Shown here one piece after another: positions 8,792 to 17,851 of a DNA stretch of 64,000 bases (position 1 is the stretch's first letter; each line of letters opens with the position of its first letter). Origin of the DNA: Pseudomonas anguilliseptica (GTDB lineage Bacteria > Pseudomonadota > Gammaproteobacteria > Pseudomonadales > Pseudomonadaceae); assembly GCF_021375795.1 (NCBI RefSeq), contig NZ_JAEIOI010000001.1, positions 930,001 through 994,000 of the forward strand, given 5' to 3'. The translations under genes were made by a program, and so were the position numbers. The notes below the pieces were generated by a model that saw nothing but the letters and a program-made list of their open reading frames with translations, was not told where the DNA came from and made no database searches.

Positions 8792-8825
8792 AAACGGGGC
8801 GCTCACTGAGCGCCCCGTTGCTTTT
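8791..8825. terminator. Intrinsic terminator after the CBS/58-aa genes
   Basis: The inverted repeat 8794-8803 / 8809-8818 (ACGGGGCGCT with its complement) closes a 5-base loop and is followed by TTGCTTTT. A-rich sequence on the left may let it also serve the opposite strand, where the chemoreceptor gene ends at 8887. Confidence 0.8.
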
Positions 8826-8886
8826 ATGTTCAGCACGTCCATGTGCTTTACCCCTCAGGGCCGCCGCTATAAGACGTTAAAGTCGA

Positions 8887-10764
8887 TCAGATGCGGAAGC
8901 TGTCAACTAGGTGCTTGAGGCGCAGCGCCTGTTGCTCCAGATCACCGCAGGCCCGCAGAGTGGCATTGAGGTTTTCCACGCCTTCCTGGTTGAGGGTGTT
9001 GATTTCGGTGATGTCCATGTTCAGCGCCTCGATCACCGAGGTCTGTTCTTCGGTGGCGGTGGCTACCGATTGGTTCATGCCATCGATCTCGCCAATGCGC
9101 TCCGTGACGCTGCTCAGGCGGGAGCCGGCCTGGTTGGCGATTTCCACGCTTTCTTCGCTGTAGCGCTGGCTCTCCGTCATGGTGGTCACCGACTCGCGCG
9201 AGCCAACTTGCAGCTCCTCGATCATCTTCTCGATTTCCTGGGCCGACTCTTGAGTGCGGTGCGCCAGGTTGCGCACTTCATCGGCCACCACGGCAAAGCC
9301 ACGACCTGCTTCACCGGCGCGCGCCGCTTCGATGGCGGCGTTGAGTGCCAGCAGGTTGGTCTGTTGGGAGATGCTCTTGATCACTTCAAGAATCTGCCCA
9401 ATGTTCACCGTCTTGCTGTTGAGGGTTTCGATATTGCCGCAGGACGCGCTGATTTTGCCGGACAACTCATTCATCGCCTGGATGGTTTTTTCCACCACCT
9501 GGCGGCCGTCTTCGGCCAGTTGGCGCGCATCGGAAGCCTGGTTGGACGCGTCGGCGGCGTTGCGGGCAATTTCCTGGGCGGCGGCGCCCAGCTCATTGAT
9601 GGCAGCCGCCACGCTGTTGGTGCGACTGGCCTGTTCATCCGAGTTGATCATCGACGAGTTGGAGGCGCCGACTACCAGCTTGGCGACTTCGTTGACCTGG
9701 CTGGTGGCTGACGATACTTCGCGAATCGAGCTGTGAATCCGTTCGACAAAGCGGTTGAAGGCATTGGCCAAACGGCCGAATTCGTCATTGGACTGGATGC
9801 TCAGGCGCTTGGTCAGATCGCCTTCGCCCTGAGCGATGTCCTCCATGGCCTTACCCATGACATTCAGCGGTTGCATCAGCACGCTGATCAGCATGCTCAG
9901 CAGCAACATGATCAACACCACCGCAATGATGGTGGCGATGATCGCCGAGGCACGGAACTCGCTGAGCATTGAGTAAGCTTTGCTCTTGTCGACCGACAGG
10001 CCCACGTGCCAGCTCACCGAAGGCAGGCCTTTGACCGGGGCGAAGGTGAGAATACGGGTTTCGCCATTGAGCTCGGCTTCGCTGAACTCGCCGCTGATCC
10101 GTGGCGTGTTTTGTGGATAGACCTCGCGGAGGTTCTTCATCACCAGAGACTTGTCCGGGTGCACCAGAATCTTGCCGTCAGCACTGACCAGAAAGGCATA
10201 ACCCATACCGGCAAAGTCCAGCGAGTTGATGATGTCGACCAGTGTGGTGAGGCTTAGGTCGCCACCGACGACCCCAGCCGCTTTGGCGGGTGTCGCAATG
10301 GTAATGATCAGCTCGCCAGTGGCGGCATCGACGTAGGGTTCGGTGAGGGTGCTACCCCCTGCGGCCATGGCGTCCTTGTACCAGGGGCGTTGGCGCGGAT
10401 CGTAGCCATCCGGCATCTTTTCGTCCGGACGCATGGTGAAGCCGCCGTCGGCGCTGCCCAGATAGGTGAAAGCGAAGGTGGAGGCCAGCACCTTCTGCTC
10501 CAGCAGGCCGGTCAGGGCTTCACCGGAAGCGTCGCGGGCGACCGATTGAGCAACGTTTTCCACCAGCAGGATTCGTCCGGATAGCCAGTTAGAGATGTTG
10601 CTGGCGGTAACATTGCCCATTTCCTGCAGATAGCTTTCCAAGTCTTCCCGGATCGCATTGCGTTGCAGGTAGTCGTTATAGAGGGTGAACAGGGAAAAGG
10701 CTGCGATGACCACCAGCGCGGCGGCGAGCAGAATCTTGTGGCTGAACTTGAGGTTGTTGGTCAT
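8887..10764 (-). CDS. PctA-like methyl-accepting chemotaxis receptor for amino acids
   Basis: The protein has 625 aa from the ATG at 10764. TM1 is at about residues 11-30. A double-Cache periplasmic domain follows to about 272, then TM2 at 273-297, a HAMP domain and a full MCP signalling domain with the hairpin-tip sequence [17 protein letters not shown]. The residues of the dCache amino-acid motif are all present: Y121, R126, W128, Y129, Y144, D146 and D169. The N-terminus ([16 protein letters not shown]) is almost that of P. aeruginosa PctA. This supports chemotaxis to L-amino acids. The neighbours purU and mvaT match the pctABC neighbourhood of P. aeruginosa. Only one receptor is seen here. 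Confidence 0.93.
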   Translation of the reverse strand: MTNNLKFSHKILLAAALVVIAAFSLFTLYNDYLQRNAIREDLESYLQEMGNVTASNISNWLSGRILLVENVAQSVARDASGEALTGLLEQKVLASTFAFTYLGSADGGFTMRPDEKMPDGYDPRQRPWYKDAMAAGGSTLTEPYVDAATGELIITIATPAKAAGVVGGDLSLTTLVDIINSLDFAGMGYAFLVSADGKILVHPDKSLVMKNLREVYPQNTPRISGEFSEAELNGETRILTFAPVKGLPSVSWHVGLSVDKSKAYSMLSEFRASAIIATIIAVVLIMLLLSMLISVLMQPLNVMGKAMEDIAQGEGDLTKRLSIQSNDEFGRLANAFNRFVERIHSSIREVSSATSQVNEVAKLVVGASNSSMINSDEQASRTNSVAAAINELGAAAQEIARNAADASNQASDARQLAEDGRQVVEKTIQAMNELSGKISASCGNIETLNSKTVNIGQILEVIKSISQQTNLLALNAAIEAARAGEAGRGFAVVADEVRNLAHRTQESAQEIEKMIEELQVGSRESVTTMTESQRYSEESVEIANQAGSRLSSVTERIGEIDGMNQSVATATEEQTSVIEALNMDITEINTLNQEGVENLNATLRACGDLEQQALRLKHLVDSFRI

Positions 10765-10894
10765 GGCTTCTTGCGTCCGGTGAGTTCTGGCATCAGTCTT
10801 GTGCTGATGTACGGCAATCGCTGTCGCAGAGGCTGCGGCAATGCTGATTATGTCGGCCTGATTGCAGTAAAGCTTTAACCACGGAGATAACAAG

Positions 10895-12394
10895 ATGGCA
10901 GAACTCGACCCGTTTGTTGTGGGGGCCGATCCACAGGGCCTGCCGGTGGGGCAGCCGCTGCGCCTGGCGAACCGCCACGGGCTGATTGCCGGTGCAACGG
11001 GCACCGGTAAAACCGTGACCTTGCAGCGCCTGATCGAAACCTTCAGCGATGCCGGTGTGGCGGTGTTTGCCGCTGATGTCAAAGGCGATCTCTGTGGTCT
11101 GGGCGCCGCCGGTGCACCGCAAGGCAAGGTGGCTGAGCGGATCGCCAGCATGCCCTGGCTCAACCATCAGCCGTGCGCTTACCCGGTAACCCTGTGGGAT
11201 GTGCATGGCAAGAGTGGCCATCCGCTGCGTACCACGCTGAGCGAGATGGGCCCATTGTTGCTGGGCGCGCTGCTGGAGTTGACTGACAGCCAGCAGGCGG
11301 CGCTGTATGCAGCGTTTAAGGTGGCGGACCGTGAAGGTTTGCTGCTGCTTGATCTGAAAGACCTCAAGGCATTGCTTGCGCACCTGAAAAACCACCCTGA
11401 AGTGCTAGGTGAAGACAGTGCGCTGTTTACTTCGACGTCTTCACAGGCCCTGCTGCGCAAGCTGGCCGGGCTGGAACAGCAGGGTGCCGAGGCGCTGTTT
11501 GGCGAGCCGGCACTGCAACTGGAAGATATTCTGCATCCTGACCGAGATGGTCGCGGGCGCATTCACCTGCTGGATGCCAGCCGTTTGGTGCATGAGGCAC
11601 CGAAGGTTTATGCGACTTTCCTGCTCTGGCTGCTGGCGGAGCTGTTCGAGCAATTGCCGGAGCGTGGCGATGCGGACAAGCCACTGCTGGCGCTGTTCTT
11701 CGATGAAGCACATCTGCTGTTCGCCGATACGCCCAAGGCCTTGCAGGAGCGCCTTGAGCAGGTGGTGCGTTTGATCCGCTCGAAGGGTGTGGGGGTCTAC
11801 TTCGTCACCCAGTCGCCGGGCGATCTGCCGGATGCCGTGCTGGCCCAGTTGGGCCTGCGTATTCAGCATGGTCTGCGTGCCTTTACCGCGAAAGAGCAGA
11901 AATCGCTGCGTGCAGTGGCAGATGGTTTTCGCCCCAACCCGAGTATCGACACGCTGGCAGTGTTGACCGAACTGGGTATTGGCGAAGCGCTGGTCGGTAC
12001 GCTGGAAATCAAGGGCACCCCGGCCATGGTGCAGCGAGTTGCAGTGGCACCGCCGCAGTCGCGGATCGGGCCGCTGAGTGAAGCCGAGCGCGCGGCGCTG
12101 ATCCGCCAATCACCGCTGCTGGGGCGCTATGACAAACCGATTGACCGCGAGTCAGCCTATGAGTTGTTGATGGCACGCGCCGAGCAGGCTGCTGCGCAGC
12201 AGGCCGAACAGGCCAAGCCCAGTGCGACCGGCAAGAAGGCTGAGGGCAGTAGCCTGGGCAGTGCGGCGGGCGAACTGCTCGGTGGTTTGGCCAGCCAGGT
12301 GGTGAAAACCGCCATGCGCCAAGCCGCCAATCAGATCGGTCGGCAGTTGGTACGCGGCCTGCTGGGCTCGCTGATGGGCGGTAAAGGACGTTGA
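10895..12394 (+). CDS. HerA/YjgR-like DUF853 ATPase
   Basis: The protein has 499 aa from the ATG at 10895, with an AACCACGGAGATAAC leader carrying a GGAG site. A Walker A motif GATGTGKT lies at residues 33-40 and a Walker B FFDEAH at about 268-273. [18 protein letters not shown] segment is typical of the FtsK/HerA family sensor region. The C-terminal tail is Ala/Gln-rich, with a glycine-rich end. YjgR/DUF853 proteins are predicted DNA-pumping ATPases related to HerA; their cellular task is unproven. The gene stands alone, divergent from the chemoreceptor and convergent with the 74-aa gene. Confidence 0.9.
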   Translation: MAELDPFVVGADPQGLPVGQPLRLANRHGLIAGATGTGKTVTLQRLIETFSDAGVAVFAADVKGDLCGLGAAGAPQGKVAERIASMPWLNHQPCAYPVTLWDVHGKSGHPLRTTLSEMGPLLLGALLELTDSQQAALYAAFKVADREGLLLLDLKDLKALLAHLKNHPEVLGEDSALFTSTSSQALLRKLAGLEQQGAEALFGEPALQLEDILHPDRDGRGRIHLLDASRLVHEAPKVYATFLLWLLAELFEQLPERGDADKPLLALFFDEAHLLFADTPKALQERLEQVVRLIRSKGVGVYFVTQSPGDLPDAVLAQLGLRIQHGLRAFTAKEQKSLRAVADGFRPNPSIDTLAVLTELGIGEALVGTLEIKGTPAMVQRVAVAPPQSRIGPLSEAERAALIRQSPLLGRYDKPIDRESAYELLMARAEQAAAQQAEQAKPSATGKKAEGSSLGSAAGELLGGLASQVVKTAMRQAANQIGRQLVRGLLGSLMGGKGR

Positions 12395-12399
12395 ATGCC

Positions 12400-12425
12400 A
12401 GGCCATCCCCGTGCGGGGATGGCCT
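12400..12425. terminator. Hairpin between the DUF853 gene and the 74-aa gene
   Basis: A perfect 11-bp stem (12400-12410 with 12415-12425, AGGCCATCCCC) closes a GTGC loop. There is no T-run after it, so termination is likely but not certain. The flanking genes converge here. Confidence 0.6.
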
Positions 12426-12437
12426 GTAGACCTCGCG

Positions 12438-12662
12438 TCAGCTGGCGGCCTCGTCGGCTTTGCTGCGCAGTTCCTTTTCGATTTTTTCCAGTTCTTTTTC
12501 AAACGCTTGATCAAGAAGGTTGGCCTTCTTGCGCCACGGCTTGCGCTCGGGGTCCGGTTGAGCGGCGTAGGTGATGACTTCCCCGCCGTAAACATCCTTG
12601 TAACGCTGCGCCTGGCGCTCGAGTTCAGCGCGCAGTTCGTCTTTCGTCACGTAGTTACCCAT
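12438..12662 (-). CDS. 74-aa hypothetical protein
   Basis: I start this at the ATG at 12662 (MGNYVTKDELRAELERQAQRY); residues upstream in the same frame look random. The protein is highly charged, with two predicted helices (residues 6-20 and 45-70) flanking a YAAQPDPERKPWRKK loop, and no membrane segment. Small proteins of this style are conserved in pseudomonads without an assigned role. A very long non-coding stretch lies upstream and the gene may have its own promoter there. Confidence 0.7.
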   Translation of the reverse strand: MGNYVTKDELRAELERQAQRYKDVYGGEVITYAAQPDPERKPWRKKANLLDQAFEKELEKIEKELRSKADEAAS

Positions 12663-13399
12663 GGTCTTGAAGCAGAAGTGTTGGCTGAATGTCAGGTGGT
12701 TGCCTGAGCATTTGAGGCGGCCAATCAGGTTCAATTTGCACGCTTATTGAGGCGGGGTGAATAGTTTTAGGGGCTATTGCCGCCGTATGTAAACCCTTCA
12801 ATAGGTTATTGAAAGGGCTGCTTAGTACGCGCCGGGTAATTATGGCGATGCCAGGTTAAATGTCCAGCCCGCCAAGGGCTGGCATAACGCCGCAGCGCTT
12901 TTTGTTGTGAGGCGGCTTAGGCAGCATTATTCGATATGGCTTTTCTGTTTTGTTACATATCTGTTTGATTATTATGAACTTTAAATAGGATTAATTTGGC
13001 GCCAATTTTGCGGCGTGCTCGCCGCATTAATTCGACACCACCCGCTTCCGCAATGCTTATACACAAGGGCGTTAGATGTCGGCTGAGCAGTGAGGCATTA
13101 GCCAATAGATCGGGTAATGGATTATTTCGCTATGCGGGGTTGTGGCGGCCATAAACTCTGATGCATCTGCTTATCTGCGGTTCATATTGGCCTGCTTGGG
13201 GTATATGCCGCCATTTACTGCTGGCATGTTCGCAGAGTACGTGTGCTGTGGTCTTGAAATACCTTGCAACCTCTGCGCGATTGAGGAAATCCATGCGCCT
13301 CTCTACATTTGCGCCCGCAACGCCGGGCCCCTCTGACAGCTAACCGCTGCCATGTCGGAGTTGCAGTTTGTACAACTTCGACACTTAGAGGAGGGGCTC
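12663..13399. other. 737-base intergenic region with several hairpins (terC leader)
   Basis: No convincing gene is present. An AT-rich block (about 12940-13005) could hold promoters. Hairpins can be seen at 12864-12882 (CCAGCCC and its complement), 13010-13025 (GCGGCG/CGCCGC) and 13353-13383 next to the terC ribosome binding site. A 64-codon open frame at 13142-13336 lacks a ribosome binding site and looks spurious. The stretch is unusually long for this dense region and may include a long 5' leader for terC. Confidence 0.55.
13353..13383 (+). promoter_or_regulatory. Leader hairpin abutting the terC ribosome binding site
   Basis: An 11-bp stem, with one G-T wobble, pairs 13353-13363 (TGTCGGAGTTG) with 13373-13383 and closes a 9-base loop. 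It ends about five bases before the strong GAGGAGGGG site of terC (13388-13396). Such placement could let the RNA fold control translation. Confidence 0.5.
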
Positions 13400-14392
13400 A
13401 TGACTGCCCTAGAACCGTTCTTCCTGGCCGAATTTCTCGGCACTGCCACCTGGTTGTGGTTGGTCTTTATCACCATCGTCGTCAGCCTGCTGGTCTTTGA
13501 CCTCGGGGTGCTGCACCGTGAGCATCGAGAAATCGGCGTTCGCGAAAGCCTGTTGCTGTCCGCTGGCTACATCACCGCAGGCTTGCTGTTTGGCCTCTGG
13601 GTCTGGCAGGTCAAGGGCGGTGACGCCGGGATGGATTTCTACACCGGCTTTCTGATTGAGAAATCGTTGTCGATGGACAACGTATTCCTCATGGCGATGA
13701 TCTTCAGCTTTCTGGCCATCCCGCGTAAGTACCAGCACGAGGTGCTGTTCTGGGGCATTCTCGGGGTTATCGTGCTGCGCGCGATCATGATTGGCTTGGG
13801 GGCGGCGCTAATCGCCGAGTTCAGCTGGATTCTCTACGTGTTTGGCATCTTCCTGCTGCTGACCGGGGTGAAGATGTTGTTCAGCAAGGTCGATGCCCAC
13901 CCTGACCTCAGCGAAAACGCGCTGGTGAAGTTCCTGCGTAAACACATGCGGGTGACTGATCGTCTGCATGAAGGGCGCTTCTTCGTCCGTCAGGCGGATG
14001 CCAGCGGTAAATCCGTGCTATGGGCGACGCCGTTGTTCCTGGCCCTGGTGCTGATCGAGTGTGCCGACCTGGTATTCGCGGTGGACAGCGTGCCGGCGAT
14101 CTTCGCCATTACTCAGGACCCCTTCATCGTCTACACCTCGAACATCTTCGCCATCCTGGGCCTGCGGGCACTGTATTTCGCCCTGGCGGCGATGATTCAC
14201 CGCTTCGCCTACCTCAAGTACGCCCTGGCATTGGTGCTGGTATTTATCGGCGGCAAGATCTTCCTGGTGGGCATCATCGGCAAGATTCCGGCTGTGATTT
14301 CCCTGAGTGTGACCCTGGGCCTACTGCTTGGCGGTGTGCTGCTGTCGTTGTGGAAAACCCGTGGTCAGGCCCCGGCTGAGCCGCAGGCCTGA
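13400..14392 (+). CDS. TerC family (Alx-like) integral membrane protein
   Basis: The protein has 330 aa from the ATG at 13400, chosen because GAGGAGGGG precedes it at good spacing. Eight or nine hydrophobic helices are seen. TerC signatures are the intramembrane acidic patches FDLGVLHREH, GFLIEKSLSMDNVF and LVLIECADLVFAVDSVPAIFA, with their Asp/Glu/Asn residues likely to bind a metal. In E. coli the relative Alx responds to alkaline pH and manganese, and TerC proteins are linked to metal loading of exported enzymes. A manganese role here is inferred from the family. Confidence 0.92.
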   Translation: MTALEPFFLAEFLGTATWLWLVFITIVVSLLVFDLGVLHREHREIGVRESLLLSAGYITAGLLFGLWVWQVKGGDAGMDFYTGFLIEKSLSMDNVFLMAMIFSFLAIPRKYQHEVLFWGILGVIVLRAIMIGLGAALIAEFSWILYVFGIFLLLTGVKMLFSKVDAHPDLSENALVKFLRKHMRVTDRLHEGRFFVRQADASGKSVLWATPLFLALVLIECADLVFAVDSVPAIFAITQDPFIVYTSNIFAILGLRALYFALAAMIHRFAYLKYALALVLVFIGGKIFLVGIIGKIPAVISLSVTLGLLLGGVLLSLWKTRGQAPAEPQA

Positions 14393-14462
14393 ATGCAAAC
14401 CGGTGGCGGTCGCAGTCGGCAGCCACCGATCAAATCGGCAACATTGAGCAATGGAGACAGTG

Positions 14463-14768
14463 ATGAGCAAAACGCTGCAGATGACGGCCCTGGGGCTGGT
14501 GATGATTGGCCTGGTCGGCTGTGAGGCCGCCGAACAATCGGCGCAGAAACTCGCCGAGAAAGCAGAACAGGCGGTGCAGGATGTAGCCCGCGAAGCGGTC
14601 GACGAGACCTTGCAACAACTCAACAAACAGGTGGATGAGGTTCAGCAGTCGACCAATGAATGGCTGGGCAAGCCGTCCGAGGACGCGCAGCCGGATGATG
14701 CGGCGAAAGAGCAGCCTCCGGCCCGCGAGTCAGCGGAGCCGATCGACAACACGGCGGTTGAAACCTGA
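14463..14768 (+). CDS. Small lipoprotein
   Basis: The protein has 101 aa from the ATG at 14463. The signal peptide ends in a lipobox LVGC with the lipidated Cys at position 20. The mature part is Ala/Glu/Gln-rich and likely helical (EAAEQSAQKLAEKAEQAV, then a DVAREAVDETLQQLNKQVD heptad-like region), ending in an acidic, disordered tail. It starts about 70 bases after terC and could be cotranscribed. No family is recognised; the sequence fits a small envelope lipoprotein. Confidence 0.78.
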   Translation: MSKTLQMTALGLVMIGLVGCEAAEQSAQKLAEKAEQAVQDVAREAVDETLQQLNKQVDEVQQSTNEWLGKPSEDAQPDDAAKEQPPARESAEPIDNTAVET

Positions 14769-14774
14769 GGCCGC

Positions 14775-15299
14775 TCAGGGTGTCTTGCTGAGCGCCTCAC
14801 AGCTGGGCGTGTAGTTCTGCTGGCAGGCACTCTGGAATAAGGCCCTGGCCTGCAGTGGATCGCGCGGTACGCCTTGCTCACCCGTCAGGTAGAGGTTGCC
14901 GAGGATGTGCTGAGCCATCGGGTTGCCCCCCGCCGCCGACTGATTCAGGTATTTGAGCATCTGCTGCGGGTTGTGGAACTGCGGGTTGTCGCGGCCGGTG
15001 TACAGGTAGGCCAGGCTCACCGCGGCCATGGCGTGGCCCTTGTCGGCGGCCTGTTTCCACCAGTGTTCGGCTTGCTTGAGGTCTTTGGGCTGGCGGACGA
15101 AATACAGGCTGCCGAGCTGGAACTGGCTGTCGAGGTCGCCACGGTTAGCCTGACGCTGCAAGTCAGCCTGGGCCGCGGCGGCATCGTGCTGCCCGGTATC
15201 GGTCTGGGTTGCTGGCGGCTGAGAGGGTGGTGTGCTGGCACAACCGCCGAGCAACAGCCCGCTGCACAGCAGCGTTGCGAATAGATAACGAAGCACCAT
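14775..15299 (-). CDS. Sel1-repeat lipoprotein
   Basis: The protein has 174 aa. A signal peptide with lipobox LGGC (Cys20) is followed by a Pro/Thr/Gln-rich linker and then three Sel1-like repeats from about residue 57. The repeats show the A-x-x-x-L-G-x-x-Y pattern: SQFQLGSLYFV, AAVSLAYLYTG, AQHILGNLYLTG. Sel1 repeats are helical scaffolds for protein contacts. The gene converges on the small lipoprotein gene with only six bases between stops. Its partner cannot be named from the sequence. Confidence 0.87.
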   Translation of the reverse strand: MVLRYLFATLLCSGLLLGGCASTPPSQPPATQTDTGQHDAAAAQADLQRQANRGDLDSQFQLGSLYFVRQPKDLKQAEHWWKQAADKGHAMAAVSLAYLYTGRDNPQFHNPQQMLKYLNQSAAGGNPMAQHILGNLYLTGEQGVPRDPLQARALFQSACQQNYTPSCEALSKTP

Positions 15300-15466
15300 G
15301 CGTGGTGTTCTCCTGTGCTGAGTGGGGCGTTAGCAGCAGACTGCCTGTGCGCCAGCAAGTTGCGCCTAGATGCAATTCATATCAGTTTGTCGCTTGCAGC
15401 GTTTCCCTGTGTGCAGAGAGCTGCGATTCTTGCAGCCAGTCGCCACCATCGGCCTGCGAGGCACCC

Positions 15467-16600
15467 ATGCAGATCAGCTCCAACTTCGACAGCGGCAATA
15501 TCGAGGTCATCGACGCCAGTAACCCAAAACAGGTGTTGTTGGCCATTCGCCCTGACCTCAATAGCGCGCATTTTCAGTGGTTTCACTTCAAGGTCGAGGG
15601 CGTGCAGCCGGGCCAGCGCTATGGCTTCAGTCTGAGCAACGCTGGCCTGTCGTCCTATAAAAATGCCTGGAGCGGCTATCACGCCGTGGCGTCCTATGAT
15701 CAGGTCAACTGGTTCCGTGTGCCCAGTCGTTTCGAGGACGGTGCGCTGAATTTCGACATCGAGACGCAGCAGGCGCAGGTCTGGTTTGCCTATTTCGAGC
15801 CATATAGCCGTGCGCGACATGACCAACTGATCGAGGACGCACAGCGCTTGGCCGGCGCCGAGTTGTTTGCCACGGGGCGCAGTATTGAAGGGCGCGCCAT
15901 CGAGTTGCTGCGCATCAGTCGCAACCCTCAGGCGCAGCGCAAGATTTGGCTGATTGCCCAGCAGCATCCAGGCGAGCATATGGCCGAGTGGTTTATGCAG
16001 GGGCTGATCGAGCGCCTGCAACAGACTGATGACGCCGAGCTGAGCGCGCTGCTGGAACAGGCCGATCTGTACCTGGTGCCAAACATGAATCCAGATGGCG
16101 CGTTCCGTGGCCACCTGCGCACCAACTATGCCGGTCGCGACCTCAACCGCGCCTGGCAGTCGGCGAGTGAGGCGGACAGCCCCGAGGTGTATTTCGTCCT
16201 GCAGCAGATGCGCGCGGTGGGCGTGGATCTGTTTCTGGATATCCATGGCGACGAGGAAATTCCTCATGTCTTCGCCGCTGGTTGTGAGGGTAACCCCGGC
16301 TACAGCCCACGCCTGGAAAGACTGGAAGAACAGTTCAAGCAGTTGCTTGTGCAGCACGGGGCCGAGTTCCAGACGGTCTTTGGCTACCCGCGTGACGAAC
16401 CCGGCCAGGCCAATACCACCCTGGCCTGCAATGCGGTGGGGCTGGAGTTCGACTGTCTGGCATTCACCATCGAGATGCCGTTCAAGGACCACGGTGACCG
16501 ACCTGATCCGAGCACGGGCTGGAACGGTGCGCGCTCCAGGCAGCTGGGTAAGGATGTGCTCAGCGTGGCTGCTGCGATGGTCGGGCAGTTGCGCGAATAA
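15467..16600 (+). CDS. M14 family cytosolic-type zinc carboxypeptidase
   Basis: The protein has 377 aa from the ATG at 15467. There is no signal peptide, so it is cytoplasmic. An N-terminal beta-sandwich (about 1-115) precedes the peptidase domain, as in the CCP/Nna1-like bacterial enzymes. Zinc ligands are H167 and E170 in QQHPGE and H260 in LDIHGDEE. A substrate-binding NPDGAF...RTNYAGRDLNR segment lies at about 208-228, and the catalytic Glu is in FTIEMPFK (E336). A close P. aeruginosa protein (PA2831) is known as PaCCP. The natural substrate is not established. Confidence 0.92.
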   Translation: MQISSNFDSGNIEVIDASNPKQVLLAIRPDLNSAHFQWFHFKVEGVQPGQRYGFSLSNAGLSSYKNAWSGYHAVASYDQVNWFRVPSRFEDGALNFDIETQQAQVWFAYFEPYSRARHDQLIEDAQRLAGAELFATGRSIEGRAIELLRISRNPQAQRKIWLIAQQHPGEHMAEWFMQGLIERLQQTDDAELSALLEQADLYLVPNMNPDGAFRGHLRTNYAGRDLNRAWQSASEADSPEVYFVLQQMRAVGVDLFLDIHGDEEIPHVFAAGCEGNPGYSPRLERLEEQFKQLLVQHGAEFQTVFGYPRDEPGQANTTLACNAVGLEFDCLAFTIEMPFKDHGDRPDPSTGWNGARSRQLGKDVLSVAAAMVGQLRE

Positions 16601-16602
16601 CA

Positions 16603-16642
16603 AACCCTGGCGGGCAGGGCGCTTGTCCTGTCCGCCAGGGTT
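16603..16642. terminator. Convergent hairpin terminator, carboxypeptidase / gcvT
   Basis: A 16-bp stem with one G-T pair (16603-16618 with 16627-16642, starting AACCCTGGCGG) closes an 8-base loop. It sits between the two convergent stop codons. The T-tract is short, so strength is uncertain. Confidence 0.7.
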
Positions 16643-16657
16643 GTCGCTAAGGTCGCT

Positions 16658-17782
16658 TTAGCCGCGGTAATAACGCTGCGGTACAAACGGGGTCTTGGCC
16701 ACTTTCATCGCCACGCGTTTGCCGCGCACCATGGCCCATACTTCGGTATCCAGGGCGATATGGCTGTTCTGCAGATAGCCCATGGCCACCGGGGCAGCCA
16801 GGGTTGGGCCGAAGCCACCGCTGCACACGCTGCCGATCACATTGCCGTCGGCATCGACGATTTCCGCGCCTTCACGCACCGGCACACGTTCCTGCGGCAG
16901 CAGGCCGACGCGCTTGCTGGCAATGCCTTCTTGTTGCTGGGCGAAGATGCGCTCGGCACCGGGGAAGCCGCCCGCACGGGCGCCATCGGCGCGGCGTGGT
17001 TTGGACATGGCCCACAGCAAGCTGGCCTCGATCGGCGTGGTGCTGGTGCTCATGTCGTGGCCGTACAGGCACAGGCCTGCTTCCAGGCGCAGCGAGTCAC
17101 GCGCGCCAAGGCCGATAGCGGCTACTTCCGGTTCAGCCAGCAGGCTGCGCGCCAGGGTTTCACAGTGTTCGGCCGGCACCGAAATCTCGAAACCGTCCTC
17201 GCCGGTGTAGCCGGAGCGGCTGACGTAGCAATCGACGCCGAGCAGACGCACCGGGGCGAATTGCATAAAAGTCATCTTCGCCACTTCCGGGGCCAGGCGG
17301 GCCAGCACGTCGACTGCTTTAGGGCCTTGCAGCGCCAACAGTGCGCGTGCTTCGAACAGGCTTTCGATCTCACACTGGCTGCCGATGTGCTTGTGAAGGT
17401 GGGCCAGGTCCTGCTCCTTGCAGGCGGCGTTGACCACCAGGAACAGCGTGTCGTTACCCAGGTTAGCGACCATCAGGTCGTCGAGGATGCCGCCGTTCTC
17501 ATCGGTGAACATGGCGTAGCGCTGCATGCCCACGGGCAGGTCGATGATGTCCACCGGTACCAGGGTTTCCAGGGCCTTGGCGGCATTCGCGCCGCGCAGG
17601 ACGATCTGGCCCATGTGCGAGACATCGAACAGGCCTGCAGCGTCGCGGGTGTGCAGGTGTTCCTTCATCACGCCCAGCGGATATTGCACTGGCATGTCGT
17701 AGCCGGCGAACGGCACCATGCGTGCGCCCAGTTCAAGGTGCAGGGCGTGTAGTGGGGTTTTCGCCAGGGTTTCAGTGGTCAT
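16658..17782 (-). CDS. gcvT: Aminomethyltransferase, T-protein of glycine cleavage
   Basis: T-protein takes the aminomethyl group from lipoyl-H-protein and gives 5,10-methylene-THF and ammonia. The protein has 374 aa from the ATG at 17782, preceded by TGGAGAA. The N-terminus LHALHLELGARMVPFAGYDMPVQY and the LFDVSHMGQI motif identify it. A folate-binding core with GYTGEDGFEI and GLGARDSLRLEAGLCLYGHD follows, and then the C-terminal barrel. It is the last gene of the gcvH-gcvP-glyA-sdaA-gcvT operon; the order matches the second gcv set of P. aeruginosa. A palindromic element separates it from sdaA. Confidence 0.97.
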   Translation of the reverse strand: MTTETLAKTPLHALHLELGARMVPFAGYDMPVQYPLGVMKEHLHTRDAAGLFDVSHMGQIVLRGANAAKALETLVPVDIIDLPVGMQRYAMFTDENGGILDDLMVANLGNDTLFLVVNAACKEQDLAHLHKHIGSQCEIESLFEARALLALQGPKAVDVLARLAPEVAKMTFMQFAPVRLLGVDCYVSRSGYTGEDGFEISVPAEHCETLARSLLAEPEVAAIGLGARDSLRLEAGLCLYGHDMSTSTTPIEASLLWAMSKPRRADGARAGGFPGAERIFAQQQEGIASKRVGLLPQERVPVREGAEIVDADGNVIGSVCSGGFGPTLAAPVAMGYLQNSHIALDTEVWAMVRGKRVAMKVAKTPFVPQRYYRG

Positions 17783-17793
17783 GCGGTTCTCCA

Positions 17794-17848
17794 GTAGGGT
17801 GCGCCATGCGCACCGTTGCAAGGGTTTGGTGCGCACGGCGCACCCTAC
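17794..17848. repeat. Palindromic intergenic repeat between sdaA and gcvT
   Basis: Two 21-base arms (17794-17814 and 17828-17848) match as reverse complements at 20 of 21 positions around a 13-base loop. The outer core is GTAGGGTGCGC. It is REP-like and lies inside the operon, where it may act as an RNA processing or stabilising hairpin. Its outer part overlaps the gcvT ribosome binding site region. Confidence 0.8.
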
Positions 17849-17851
17849 AAA

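Noticed and set aside
13142-13336. 64-codon open frame in the terC upstream region
   Set aside because: No ribosome binding site, odd composition (Cys-rich) and overlap with likely leader sequence; no support as a gene.
12663-13399. Possible yybP-ykoY manganese riboswitch before terC
   Set aside because: The characteristic GGGGAGTAG-type core could not be found, so the known class cannot be claimed.
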